A DNA stretch of 64,000 nucleotides, taken from positions 59,888-123,887 of the forward strand of contig NZ_JAAXLA010000010.1 in the NCBI RefSeq assembly GCF_012911935.1. The letters run 5' to 3'. The notes beneath the pieces were generated by a model. It was not told the origin of the DNA and made no database searches. It saw nothing but the letters and a program-made list of their open reading frames with translations. Shown here one piece after another: positions 1 through 8,040 of this stretch. The DNA comes from Pseudonocardia acidicola (GTDB lineage: Bacteria > Actinomycetota > Actinomycetes > Mycobacteriales > Pseudonocardiaceae). Both the position numbers and the translations under genes were made by a program. Within the stretch, counting starts at the first letter, position 1. The number at the start of each line of letters is the position of its first letter.

Positions 1-1
1 G

Positions 2-2020
2 CCGGGTGGCCGAGTGGACGACGCCGTCGGTCGCCACCCCGATCCCGCCGCGGGACCGCCGCTTCGCGTCGTGCATCGCGACCTCGGCGAAGCGCAGCAG
101 GTCCGCAGCGCGCACGTCGCCGGTCGTCGCGGGCATCGCCAGTCCGACCGACGCGGTCAGGTGCACCGGCCGCCCGTACACGGTGACCGTGGTCCGCAGC
201 AGATCAGCGACCGTGCGGGCCAGCGCGTCGGGGCCACCGGCCTCACCGTGATCCGAGCAGATCACCACGAACTCGTCGCCGGACAACCGGGCCGCCGTGC
301 AGCCGAACGGCAGCTCGCGCTGCAGCCGCCCGGCGAGCGTGACGAGCAGGTCGTCGCCGGCCTCGTGGCCGAGGGAGGAGTTCACCCGGGCGAAGTCGTC
401 GAGGTCGCCGCAGACCAGCGCGACCTTGTCGCGCCCGGGGCCGGCCAGCAGCCGGTCGACCAGTTCCAGTGCGGCGGCGCGGTTCGGCAGCCGGGTGAGC
501 TCGTCGATCGTTCCCGCGCTGCGCAGCAACTCCGCCGCGCGCCGGCGCTCGCCGATGTCGGTGCAGACCAGCAGCCAGAACTCGCCGCCGTCGTCGGACA
601 GCGACACCGAGACGCCGACCTCGCACCAGACGCGGGTGCCGTCGCCGCGCAGCAGCGGCAGCGCGTCGATCCGGTAGCCGTGCCGGGAACCGGGCGGCAC
701 CCGGCGCAGCCAGCCGGGCAGGCCGTCGGCGTCGGCCGGGTCGGGCTCGGCCGACAGCACCGTCGCCGGGGTGCCGCGCAGCCGCTCCAGCGGCACGTCG
801 AGCAGCGCGCACAACGCCGGGTTGGCGTCCACCAGCCTGCCCGCCGGGTCGAGCAGCCCGACACCGGCGGGGACCAGCGACATCAGGTCCTCGAAGCGCT
901 GCACGGAGTGCCGGACCCGGCCCTCCGCCAGCCGCTGCGCGCTGACGTCGCGGACCACGCCGACCAGCCGGACCGGGGAACCGTCGTCGGCCCGCTCGAC
1001 CTCGGCACGGCAGCTCAGCATCCGATCACCGGGCAGCCGCAGCTCGACGTGGTGGTCGAAGGTGCGGGCGCCGGAGCGCAGCGACTGGCACAGCAGCGCC
1101 ACCTGCTCGCTCTCGACCGGCCCCGACCGCGAGCCGGGCACACCCTCCGGGTCGATGCCGACCGACCGGTAGAGCTCCTGCAGGGTCTCGCTGCGCCGCA
1201 GCGTCGCCGTGGCCAGCTCGTAGCTCCAGGTGCCGACGCGGGCCATCCGCTCCAGCTCGGTCGTCCACCGCCGTTCGGCCTCGCGGACCCGGTCGGAGGC
1301 GGTCGCCTCGCCCAGCTCGACGAGCAGCACCGCGTGCAGCCCGCCCGACAGCTCCCAGCGGATCACCCGGACCCGGACCAACTCGCCGTCGCCGCGCACC
1401 ACGCGGGCGTCGGCATCCGGGCCGACCACCAGCTGGGGCAGGCGCCGGCCCAGTGGACCGGCCTCCGCATCCTCCAACCGGCGGCCGGTGAGCCGGACGA
1501 ACGCGGGGTTGACCCGCAGGATCCGCTCCGAGCCGTCGCACACCAGCGCGGGCGCGGTCGGGAGCGGCACGGCCTCGATGCCGCCGGGACCGGCCGGCGC
1601 CGGCACCGGCCGCCCGAACGCGGCGTCGCGCAGCGCCGGGTGCACCCGCGGGCCCGGGCTCGGCGCGGTCGGCCTGACCGGCTCCGGTTCCGGGCCGGCG
1701 GGCGGCGCCTCCACCAGCCGGACGGCGCGGGGATCGGTGACGGGTTCCCCCGCGTTGACGCGCTGGTCGGCGTTCTCCAGCGCGGTCGCACCGGCGGCCG
1801 CCTGCGGATCGGAGATGGCCCGGGCCAGCTGGCTGGCGAACCGGGCCGCCTCCGGTCGCACTCCTCGGCCGAAGACCGCCTGCCGGGAGCGTCGCAGGTC
1901 GGCCCGGGCCACCGGGTCCGCCGGGAGCCGTCCGTCGCCGGCCGGGCCGGCCGGGCTGTCGCCCTGACCCGGCTCGCCGACGTCGGAGCCCTCACCGAAG
2001 CGATGTCCGAGCTCGCTCAC
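2..2020 (-). CDS. PAS-GGDEF putative diguanylate cyclase (partial, C-terminus off the left edge)
   Basis: This minus-strand frame is open from the window edge to a GTG at 2020 that has a GGGGGA ribosome site about 7 nt upstream. An ATG at 2053 is a longer alternative. After a Pro/Ala-rich N-terminus of about 140 residues there are PAS-like modules (roughly 145-500), including a LLDPAGRLVDANPAL stretch. A GGDEF domain follows, with GDLDDF near residue 527 and RLSGDEFVV at about 578-586. The signature is SGDEF rather than GGDEF, and no RxxD inhibitory site lies five residues before it. The family makes cyclic di-GMP from GTP; whether this variant is active is an inference. The reading frame is still open at position 2, just after the GGDEF domain, so an EAL domain could follow outside the window. 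The protein looks soluble. Confidence 0.85.
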   Translation of the reverse strand, partial: MSELGHRFGEGSDVGEPGQGDSPAGPAGDGRLPADPVARADLRRSRQAVFGRGVRPEAARFASQLARAISDPQAAAGATALENADQRVNAGEPVTDPRAVRLVEAPPAGPEPEPVRPTAPSPGPRVHPALRDAAFGRPVPAPAGPGGIEAVPLPTAPALVCDGSERILRVNPAFVRLTGRRLEDAEAGPLGRRLPQLVVGPDADARVVRGDGELVRVRVIRWELSGGLHAVLLVELGEATASDRVREAERRWTTELERMARVGTWSYELATATLRRSETLQELYRSVGIDPEGVPGSRSGPVESEQVALLCQSLRSGARTFDHHVELRLPGDRMLSCRAEVERADDGSPVRLVGVVRDVSAQRLAEGRVRHSVQRFEDLMSLVPAGVGLLDPAGRLVDANPALCALLDVPLERLRGTPATVLSAEPDPADADGLPGWLRRVPPGSRHGYRIDALPLLRGDGTRVWCEVGVSVSLSDDGGEFWLLVCTDIGERRRAAELLRSAGTIDELTRLPNRAAALELVDRLLAGPGRDKVALVCGDLDDFARVNSSLGHEAGDDLLVTLAGRLQRELPFGCTAARLSGDEFVVICSDHGEAGGPDALARTVADLLRTTVTVYGRPVHLTASVGLAMPATTGDVRAADLLRFAEVAMHDAKRRSRGGIGVATDGVVHSATR

Positions 2021-2202
2021 GGGCGTTCCCCCCAGGCTGTGCCGACCGGTCATCCGGCACAACGACCAAGTCGCCCAATCGATCCGGCTACTTCCCTCTT
2101 TCGCAGTACGTCGCCACGAGTGAGTTACCCCATCTATCCGAACTGAGCGTGATGACTAGTGCCATCCGGAGGAATACCCACAGGTAAGGCCCACGTGAGT
2201 GA

Positions 2203-3372
2203 TTACTCTGCGTCAACAGCGGCCGCCACGGCCGCGGCGACAGCCGGCGCCACCCGCGGGTCGAACGGGCTCGGCACGATCCGGTCCGCGGCCAGATCGT
2301 CGCGGGCCACCGAGAAGATCGCGTCCGCGGCGGCGAGCTTCATCCGCTCGGTGATCCGCCGCGCGCCCGCGTCGAGCGCGCCGCGGAACACGCCCGGGAA
2401 CGCGAGCACGTTGTTGATCTGGTTCGGGAAGTCGCTGCGGCCCGTCGCGACGATCGAGGCGTACCGGGCGGCCACCTCGGGGTGCACCTCGGGGTCCGGG
2501 TTGGACAGTGCGAACACCATGCCCCGGGGCGCCATCGAGGCCAGCAGCTCCTCCGGGAGCGTCGCGCTCGACAGGCCGACGAACACGTCCGCGCCGGCGA
2601 GGGCCTCGGCGACACCACCCGCGACGCGGCGCGGGTTCGTGATCTCGGCGAGCTCGGCCTTGATACCGCCGCGCTCCGGCGTGAGGATGCCCCGCGAGTC
2701 GAGCACGACGACGTCCCGGGCACCCGCCGCGAGCAGGATCTTCGCGCAGGCGACCCCGGCCGCACCGGCCCCCGAGATGACGATCTTCAGCGAGGAGAGC
2801 TCGCGGCCGTCGACCGCGCAGGCCCCGCGCAGTGCGGCGAGCAGCACGATCGCGGTGCCGTGCTGGTCGTCGTGCATCACCGGGCAGTCCAGCGCCTCGA
2901 TCAGCTTCGCCTCGAGCTCGAAGCAGCGCGGCGCCGAGATGTCCTCCAGGTTGACCGCACCGAAGCTCGGGCGCAGCCGCACCAGCGTCTCGACGATCTC
3001 GTCGACGTCGGTGGTGTCCAGCACGATCGGGATCGAGTCGAGCCCGCCGAAGGTCTTGAACAGCGCCGACTTGCCTTCCATCACGGGCAGCGCGGCACGC
3101 GGGCCGATGTCACCGAGACCCAGCACCGCGGTGCCGTCGCTGACCACCGCGACCAGCCGGTCGGTCCAGGTGTACCGCGCCACCAGTGCCGGGTCGGTGG
3201 CGATCGCGCGGCTGACGTCGGCGACGCCGGGGGTGTAGGCGATGGCCAGATCGCGCGCGTCGCTCAGCGAGGCGGTGAGACCGGTCGAGAGCTTGCCGCC
3301 GCGGTGGGCGTCGAAGATCTCGTCGCGGGTCGGGATCGAGGCAGCGGTGAGCTGCTCGGGAACAATGGTCAT
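2203..3372 (-). CDS. NAD(P)-dependent malic enzyme
   Basis: The 389-residue protein carries the malic enzyme core: a YTPGVADVSRAI stretch near residue 47, the catalytic region with GDIGPRAALPVMEGK and VMHDDQHGTA, and a Rossmann NAD(P) domain with ISGAGAAGVACAKILL around 205. It should convert malate to pyruvate and CO2 in the cytoplasm. Its length is that of the short bacterial form without the phosphotransacetylase tail. It starts at ATG 3372, and a 182-nt gap follows its stop before the GGDEF gene, so it is probably monocistronic. Cofactor preference cannot be read with certainty. Confidence 0.93.
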   Translation of the reverse strand: MTIVPEQLTAASIPTRDEIFDAHRGGKLSTGLTASLSDARDLAIAYTPGVADVSRAIATDPALVARYTWTDRLVAVVSDGTAVLGLGDIGPRAALPVMEGKSALFKTFGGLDSIPIVLDTTDVDEIVETLVRLRPSFGAVNLEDISAPRCFELEAKLIEALDCPVMHDDQHGTAIVLLAALRGACAVDGRELSSLKIVISGAGAAGVACAKILLAAGARDVVVLDSRGILTPERGGIKAELAEITNPRRVAGGVAEALAGADVFVGLSSATLPEELLASMAPRGMVFALSNPDPEVHPEVAARYASIVATGRSDFPNQINNVLAFPGVFRGALDAGARRITERMKLAAADAIFSVARDDLAADRIVPSPFDPRVAPAVAAAVAAAVDAE

Positions 3373-3587
3373 CAGAAGGCCTTTCCTCGGGTGCGGTGTC
3401 GTCGCGGCGCGACCGGCGCGCCCACTCGCCGTGCACCGGAGGTCGCGGGTATCGGCCCATTCGCGGTGCCGGACGGCCCCTTCCGCAACCGCCGCAGGAT
3501 GACGCGGTGGCGGCCGAAGGTTCGGCTGTCGGGTACGCGGTGGATGCTACCCGTTGCCGCCCGGGCCCGGCGGTAGCCTTCGTCACC

Positions 3588-4187
3588 GTGCAGGTGACCG
3601 AGTTGGAGATTGCCGGCGCGTGGGTGTTCGAACCCCAGGTCTTCCCCGACGCGCGCGGGCTGTTCGCCGCGCCGTTCCAGTCCGCGGCCTTCCGTGCCGC
3701 GCTCGGCTTCGATCTGACCGTCGCGCAGACCAACCACAGCGTGTCGGCGCGCGGCGTGATCCGCGGCGTGCACTTCGCGGACACCCCGCCCGGCCAGGCC
3801 AAGTACGTCTACTGCCCGCGCGGGGCGTTGCTCGACGTGATCGTCGACGTCCGGGTCGGCTCGCCGACGTTCGGACAGCATCTCGCCGTGGAGCTCGACG
3901 CGTCGTCGTGCCGCGCGGTGTACCTGGCCGAGGGACTCGGGCACGCGTTCGTGGCGCTGACCGACGACACCGTGATGTCCTACCTGTGCTCGACGCCGTA
4001 CAACCCGGCCGGGGAACACGGGATCTCCCCGCTCGACCCCGAGCTCGGTCTGCCGTGGCCGTCCGATGTGGAGCCGCTCCTGTCCGAGAAGGACTCCACG
4101 GCGCCGGGGCTGGCGCAGGCGGCGGCGGACGGGATGCTGCCGAGCTGGGAGGCGTGTACGGGGTGGTACGCGACGCTACGCGGGTAG
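3588..4187 (+). CDS. rmlC: dTDP-4-dehydrorhamnose 3,5-epimerase family protein
   Basis: A 199-residue cupin of the RmlC family, which epimerises dTDP-4-keto-6-deoxyglucose on the way to dTDP-rhamnose for the cell-wall linker. Visible signatures are DARGLF near the N-terminus, SVSARGVIRGVHF with the catalytic His, the following VDVRVGSPTFG strand and YLAEGLGHAF. GTG 3588 is chosen because it gives an N-terminus that aligns in length with mycobacterial RmlC; the frame is open further upstream but that part looks non-coding. It stands alone here, with no rmlA, rmlB or rmlD beside it, so a related sugar epimerase role is possible. It is divergent from the malic enzyme gene. Confidence 0.85.
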   Translation: MQVTELEIAGAWVFEPQVFPDARGLFAAPFQSAAFRAALGFDLTVAQTNHSVSARGVIRGVHFADTPPGQAKYVYCPRGALLDVIVDVRVGSPTFGQHLAVELDASSCRAVYLAEGLGHAFVALTDDTVMSYLCSTPYNPAGEHGISPLDPELGLPWPSDVEPLLSEKDSTAPGLAQAAADGMLPSWEACTGWYATLRG

Positions 4188-4230
4188 CGCGCCGGTGATC
4201 GTCGTACCGGCCCCGGGACCGAATCGTCGA

Positions 4231-4677
4231 TCACGGCGACGGGACGCCGCTCGCCGGCCCGCGCAGCCGGCCCGGGCGCGGCCACAACCGGCCGCGCACG
4301 ACGGCCAGCACCTCGGCCGGCCCGAGTTGCCGCGAATCGGTGGAGCCGCAGGGGTTGTCGCCGAGCACCCACCAGCCCGGACCGTCCGCCCGCACCGCAC
4401 GCTTGACCGACAGCTGCTGCGGGCGTGCCGGCCACCGAACCAGCACCACGTCCCCCGGGCGGACGACACCGCCGAAACGGACGAGCACGACGTCCCCGTC
4501 GCCGAGCGTGGGGGACATCGACGGGCCCCGCACGGCCACTCTGCGCAACCGGCCCAACGTGTCCTCCCCCCAGTCCGCGGCCGATGGGGTCGGCGCCCTC
4601 GGCGACGACCGGGTGAAGGCGAAGGACGGCACGTCTCCACCCTGTGCCCCCAAGATCCCGAGGGTAGTGTTGGCCAC
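4231..4677 (-). CDS. sodX: Nickel-type superoxide dismutase maturation protease (S26 family)
   Basis: A 148-residue signal-peptidase-like S26 protein with the catalytic Ser in VRGPSMSPTLGDGD (Ser53) and the general-base Lys in QQLSVKRAV (Lys92), followed by the WWVLGDNP box typical of the fold. Proteins of this kind clip the N-terminal extension of pro-SodN so that His1 can bind nickel. It lies head to head with sodN, 29 nt apart, which supports this role over a general signal peptidase. There is no obvious membrane anchor. The GTG start at 4677 is the first possible one and has no good ribosome site, so the true start may lie further in. Confidence 0.82.
   Translation of the reverse strand: MANTTLGILGAQGGDVPSFAFTRSSPRAPTPSAADWGEDTLGRLRRVAVRGPSMSPTLGDGDVVLVRFGGVVRPGDVVLVRWPARPQQLSVKRAVRADGPGWWVLGDNPCGSTDSRQLGPAEVLAVVRGRLWPRPGRLRGPASGVPSP
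4665..4670 (+). promoter_or_regulatory. Possible -10 element of sodN
   Basis: TAGTGT fits the actinobacterial TANNNT -10 pattern and would start transcription about 30 nt before the sodN ATG. No clear -35 box is visible, and the element overlaps the first codons of sodX on the other strand. Confidence 0.3.
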
Positions 4678-4706
4678 GCCAGAACGATCACCACCAGGGA
4701 GGACCC

Positions 4707-5123
4707 ATGGGGATTCTGTCCCGCATTCTCCGCCCGCGGCTGGAGGCCACCGCGCACTGCGACCTCCCCTGCGGCGTGTACGACCCGGCCCAGGCCCGCA
4801 TCGAGGCCGAGTCGGTCAAGGCGATCCAGGAGAAGTACCAGGCCAACGAGGACCCGGTCTTCCGCGAGCGGGCCATCGAGATCAAGGAGCAGCGCAGCGA
4901 CCTGGTCAAGCACCACCTCTGGGTGCTGTGGACCGACTACTTCAAGCCGCCGCACTTCGAGAAGTACCCCGAGCTGCACGAGCTGTTCAACAAGGCCACC
5001 AAGAAGGCCGGCGGCGGCGAGGGCGGCACCAAGTCCTCGACCGACCCGAAGACCGGCCAGGAGCTGCTCGACTACATCGCCCGGATCGACAAGATCTTCT
5101 GGGAGACCAAGCAGGCTGCCTGA
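4707..5123 (+). CDS. sodN: Nickel superoxide dismutase precursor
   Basis: The 138-residue protein is a complete Ni-SOD precursor. A 16-residue propeptide ends before HCDLPCGVYDPAQAR, the nickel hook in which the new N-terminal His and the two Cys bind Ni. The remainder is the four-helix bundle seen in Streptomyces SodN. It dismutates superoxide to H2O2 and O2 in the cytoplasm as a homohexamer. Maturation needs proteolytic removal of the propeptide, presumably by the divergent SodX. ATG 4707 has a strong AGGGAGG ribosome site. A stem-loop terminator follows at once, so it is monocistronic. Confidence 0.97.
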   Translation: MGILSRILRPRLEATAHCDLPCGVYDPAQARIEAESVKAIQEKYQANEDPVFRERAIEIKEQRSDLVKHHLWVLWTDYFKPPHFEKYPELHELFNKATKKAGGGEGGTKSSTDPKTGQELLDYIARIDKIFWETKQAA

Positions 5124-5138
5124 GCCCAGCTTCTTCGC

Positions 5139-5168
5139 AGCGGCGCCGACCACCCGGTCGGCGCCGCT
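5139..5168 (+). terminator. Terminator of sodN
   Basis: A perfect 13-bp inverted repeat (AGCGGCGCCGACC and its complement, loop ACCC) lies 16 nt after the sodN stop and is followed by a weakly T-rich TCGCGTTTC. It sits between convergent sodN and the ArsR gene and could serve both. Confidence 0.8.
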
Positions 5169-5185
5169 TCGCGTTTCAGCGGCAT

Positions 5186-5542
5186 TCAGTTGTGGTCCGG
5201 CGCGCCCGTCAGGTGGTGGTCGACGGCCTCCATGGCCTCCCCCAGCAGCCGCCGCACGTGTCCGCCGCGGGCCCGGTAGAGCATCCGGCGCCCGTCGCGG
5301 CGGGCGCCGACCAGACCCGTCATCCGCAGCTTCGCGAGGTGCTGCGAGACCGCCGGCCGGGCCGCGTCCACCTTCTCCGCCAGCGTCCCCACGTCGTGCT
5401 CGGCGCCGCAGAGCAACCACAGGATTCGCAGCCGGGTGGGGTCGGCGAGCATCCGGAACGACTCGGCCGCCGCCTCCACGTGCCCGCTGTCGGGTAGCCG
5501 TTGCCAGCCCCCGGCAGCTGCACCGTCGTCGCGTGCGTACAT
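5186..5542 (-). CDS. ArsR/SmtB-family metal-responsive repressor
   Basis: A 118-residue winged-helix protein with LADPTRLRILWLLC, the recognition helix region RPAVSQHLAKLRMTGLV, and the GRRMLYRARG wing. The C-terminal helix carries His at the end (DHH), as expected for a zinc or nickel/cobalt sensor, but the metal cannot be fixed from sequence. It is divergent from the CDF exporter gene with a 64-nt gap, the classic layout of a sensor that represses an efflux gene. The start at ATG 5542 is internal to a longer open frame whose upstream part overlaps the CDF gene. Confidence 0.88.
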   Translation of the reverse strand: MYARDDGAAAGGWQRLPDSGHVEAAAESFRMLADPTRLRILWLLCGAEHDVGTLAEKVDAARPAVSQHLAKLRMTGLVGARRDGRRMLYRARGGHVRRLLGEAMEAVDHHLTGAPDHN

Positions 5543-5551
5543 GAGCACGTA
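5538..5551. promoter_or_regulatory. Possible ArsR operator
   Basis: TACATGAGCACGTA is an imperfect dyad (10 of 14 positions symmetric, outer arms TAC/GTA) that overlaps the arsR start codon in the divergent region. Position fits an autoregulatory site; sequence support is modest. Confidence 0.3.
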
Positions 5552-5606
5552 TGGTGGCAGCCGGTCCCGAGCGGGGGGAAGCCCGGGGCCGGGAAGGAGC
5601 GGGATC

Positions 5607-6650
5607 ATGAGCGACGGGCACGGGCACGGGCACGGGCACGGGCACGGGCACGGGCACGGGCACGGGCGAGCCAACCCCGCCGCGCGCCTCTGGCGCGCCT
5701 CGACGCACCTCCTCACCCCGCACAGCCACGACGCCGCCGACCGGATCGACCCGGCGCTGGAGAGCTCCCGGGCCGGCATCCGGGCCCTGTGGGTCTCGCT
5801 GGTCGTGCTCGGGGCGACCGCCGCGTTCCAGGCCGTCGTCGTCCTCGGGTCCGGGTCGGTGGCGCTGCTGTCGGACACCCTGCACAACGTCGCCGATGCG
5901 CTGACCGCCGTCCCCGTCGGCATCGCCTTCCTGCTCGGCCGCCGTCCGGCGACCCGGCGGTTCACCTACGGCTACGGGCGGGCCGAGGACGTCGCCGGCA
6001 TCGTCGTGGTGCTGGTGATCACCGCCTCGGCGATCCTGGCCGGCGTCGAGTCCCTGCGCCGGCTCGCCGACCCCACCGCCATGCGGCACATCGGCGCGGT
6101 CGCGGTCGCCGGCGTCGTCGGCTTCATCGGCAACGAGATCGCCGCCCAGGTCCGCATCCGCACCGGGCGCCGGATCGGGTCGGCCGCGCTGGTGGCCGAC
6201 GGCCTGCACGCCCGCACCGACGCCCTCACCTCCGCAGCCGTCCTGCTCTCCGCGGGCGGTGCGGCGCTCGGCTGGCGCTGGGCCGACCCGGCGATCGGCC
6301 TGCTCATCACGGTCGCCATCGGCGCCGTCACCGTGAGCGCGGCCCGGCAGGTGCTCGCCCGGCTCATGGACGCCGTCGATCCCGCGCTCGTCGAGCAGGC
6401 CACCACCGCGCTCGGCACCGTCGACGGCGTCGCCGGCGTGGAGCGGGTCCGGTTGCGCTGGATCGGCCACACCCTGCACGCCGAGGTCACCCTCGCCGTC
6501 GCGGGGGATCTCTCCCTGGACCGCGCCCACCGCATCGCGCACGCGGCCGAGGACGAACTGATCAGCGCCGTGCCCCGGCTCACCGCGGCAACGGTGCACG
6601 CCCATCCCGGCGATCATGTGGTGCTGCAGGACACTCGGATCGGGTCGTAA
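5607..6650 (+). CDS. Cation diffusion facilitator with His-Gly repeat N-terminus
   Basis: The 347-residue CDF-type proton-driven divalent metal exporter starts at ATG 5607 behind a GGGAAGGAG site. Residues 4-20 are a pure Gly-His repeat with eight His, a likely zinc/nickel-binding lure. Six membrane segments follow; the metal-site motifs are SDTLHNVADAL in helix 2 and DGLHARTDALT in helix 5, and the C-terminal cytoplasmic ferredoxin-like domain ends with conserved His. The neighbouring ArsR gene is the likely regulator. Because sodN and its protease are next door, nickel as well as zinc is a plausible substrate, though this is inference. Confidence 0.93.
   Translation: MSDGHGHGHGHGHGHGHGHGRANPAARLWRASTHLLTPHSHDAADRIDPALESSRAGIRALWVSLVVLGATAAFQAVVVLGSGSVALLSDTLHNVADALTAVPVGIAFLLGRRPATRRFTYGYGRAEDVAGIVVVLVITASAILAGVESLRRLADPTAMRHIGAVAVAGVVGFIGNEIAAQVRIRTGRRIGSAALVADGLHARTDALTSAAVLLSAGGAALGWRWADPAIGLLITVAIGAVTVSAARQVLARLMDAVDPALVEQATTALGTVDGVAGVERVRLRWIGHTLHAEVTLAVAGDLSLDRAHRIAHAAEDELISAVPRLTAATVHAHPGDHVVLQDTRIGS
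5616..5666 (+). repeat. GGGCAC hexanucleotide tandem repeat coding for poly(Gly-His)
   Basis: Eight perfect copies of GGGCAC plus a partial GGG, in frame at the start of the CDF gene. Copy-number slippage by whole units would change the His count without breaking the frame. Confidence 0.97.
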
Positions 6651-6659
6651 CCTCAAGGA

Positions 6660-7271
6660 GTGGGTGATGATGGCGAGCCCGGGCGGGTGTTCCTGCTCCG
6701 CCACGGGGAGACCGAATGGTCGGCCACCGGCCGGCACACCGGACCGACCGACATCCCGCTGACCGACGCGGGCCGGGAGCAGGCGCGGGTCGCGGGCGAG
6801 ACCCTGGTCGCGCTACGCGGCCGGGACGCACCGCCACCCGCGCTCGTGCTGAGCAGTCCGCGCGTGCGGGCGCAGGAGACCGCCAAACTCGCCGGCCTGC
6901 AGGTCGAGCGCATCGACGAGCGGCTCGCCGAGTGGGACTACGGCGACTACGAGGGCCTGACCACCCCGCACATCCGGCAGACCGACCCCGGCTGGACGGT
7001 GTGGAGCCATCCGACGCCCGGCGGCGAGACGGCGGAGCAGGTCACCGCCCGGGCCGACGCGCTGCTGGCCGAGGTGCGGACGGTGCTGCCCCGCGGCGAT
7101 GTGGTGCTCGTCGGCCACGGCCACTTCAGCCGGGTGCTGATGGCCCGCTGGATCGGCCTGCCCGCGGCGGCCGGCGTCCACTTCGCGATGGACGCCGCCG
7201 CCTGGAGCGTGCTGGGCTTCGAGCGCGAGCAGCCCCGGCTCGATCACGTGAACCTGCGCCGCGTCGGCTGA
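6660..7271 (+). CDS. Histidine phosphatase (phosphoglycerate mutase-like acid phosphatase)
   Basis: The 203-residue protein shows the phosphohistidine box LLRHGETEW near residue 14, the second Arg in SSPRVRAQETAKL, the acid in LAEWDYGDYEGL and the second His in LVGHGHFSRVL. It matches the Rv3214 type, which acts as a phosphatase despite the mutase name. The GTG at 6660 gives an N-terminus of the right length, but AAGGAG directly abuts it, so spacing is unusual. It is 9 nt after the CDF stop. The substrate is unknown. Confidence 0.9.
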   Translation: MGDDGEPGRVFLLRHGETEWSATGRHTGPTDIPLTDAGREQARVAGETLVALRGRDAPPPALVLSSPRVRAQETAKLAGLQVERIDERLAEWDYGDYEGLTTPHIRQTDPGWTVWSHPTPGGETAEQVTARADALLAEVRTVLPRGDVVLVGHGHFSRVLMARWIGLPAAAGVHFAMDAAAWSVLGFEREQPRLDHVNLRRVG

Positions 7272-7277
7272 CCGCGA

Positions 7278-7297
7278 CCGGGCGCCGGGGCGCCCGG
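7278..7297. terminator. Bidirectional terminator between convergent genes
   Basis: The nearly continuous palindrome CCGGGCGCC-GG-GGCGCCCGG lies in the 34-nt gap between the convergent phosphatase and L,D-transpeptidase genes. Confidence 0.6.
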
Positions 7298-7305
7298 CGC
7301 GGCCG

Positions 7306-7851
7306 TCAGTCGGCGTGCACCTGGACTTCGTCCCCGACCTGCAGGTAGGCGTAGAACGCCTTGGCGTCGTCCATCGTGAGGTGGATGCACCCTGCCGAGT
7401 ACCGCTGCAGGCTGCCCTCGTGGAATGCCACCCCGCCGTCGGCGAAGAACACCGAGTACGGCATCTCCGCGTGGTTCGGGGAGTCGCTGATGTGGTGCGG
7501 GTCCTTCCACTGCACCTTGAACGTCCCGACCGGGGTGGGCTCGTCCGGCGCCCCCGGCATGGTCGGGACGGGTCCGCGCATGACCTTGCCGTCCTGGATC
7601 AGCCACGCCTTGCGATGGGCGAGGTCGGCGCACGCCTTGGCGGTCACCGTGCACGGTGTGCCCGGGACCAGTGCCGCACTCGCGTTGCCCGCCGGCGCGG
7701 CCTGACCACCGCCCGTCGCGGGCGCCTGGGCGGGCGCGGCCATGGCCACCGTACCCACCAGCAACGTCCCCACTCCGACGGCCGCAGCCGCCGTCATCGC
7801 CGCCACCGACCGTCGCGTCCGCGCGCCCGACGTCCTCTTGCGCATTCCCAT
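7306..7851 (-). CDS. Exported L,D-transpeptidase-like YkuD protein
   Basis: A 181-residue protein with a basic N-terminus, hydrophobic segment (about 17-38) and cleavage region AMAAPA, so it is exported. The YkuD domain spans about 75-180 with His144 and the SAGCIHL box in which Cys155 is the nucleophile. Such enzymes link meso-DAP residues in peptidoglycan or attach proteins to it. It lacks the Ig-like domains of mycobacterial Ldt and is short, with a compact catalytic domain and a pair of Cys (67, 74) before it. Start ATG 7851. Confidence 0.9.
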   Translation of the reverse strand: MGMRKRTSGARTRRSVAAMTAAAAVGVGTLLVGTVAMAAPAQAPATGGGQAAPAGNASAALVPGTPCTVTAKACADLAHRKAWLIQDGKVMRGPVPTMPGAPDEPTPVGTFKVQWKDPHHISDSPNHAEMPYSVFFADGGVAFHEGSLQRYSAGCIHLTMDDAKAFYAYLQVGDEVQVHAD

Positions 7852-8040
7852 GAACTGCCCTTCGGCTATCAGTTGGCCCCCACTGTTGGACGAGGCAGAT
7901 GCCGGAAGGTTGCGCCTTTCGGCTCACAGGTTTCCGTCGTTTGCCGATGATCACACCGATGATCGGGCGAATCGGGAGGATTCGGTGCGACGGCTCGGGG
8001 CGTGGCCGGCAGCCGAGGCCCGGCACGGGATCCTGGGCCG

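Noticed and set aside
14..2146. Very long plus-strand open frame of about 700 codons
   Set aside because: It is antisense to the PAS-GGDEF gene, is Arg/Pro/Gln/His-rich with no domain, and exists because high GC keeps antisense frames open.
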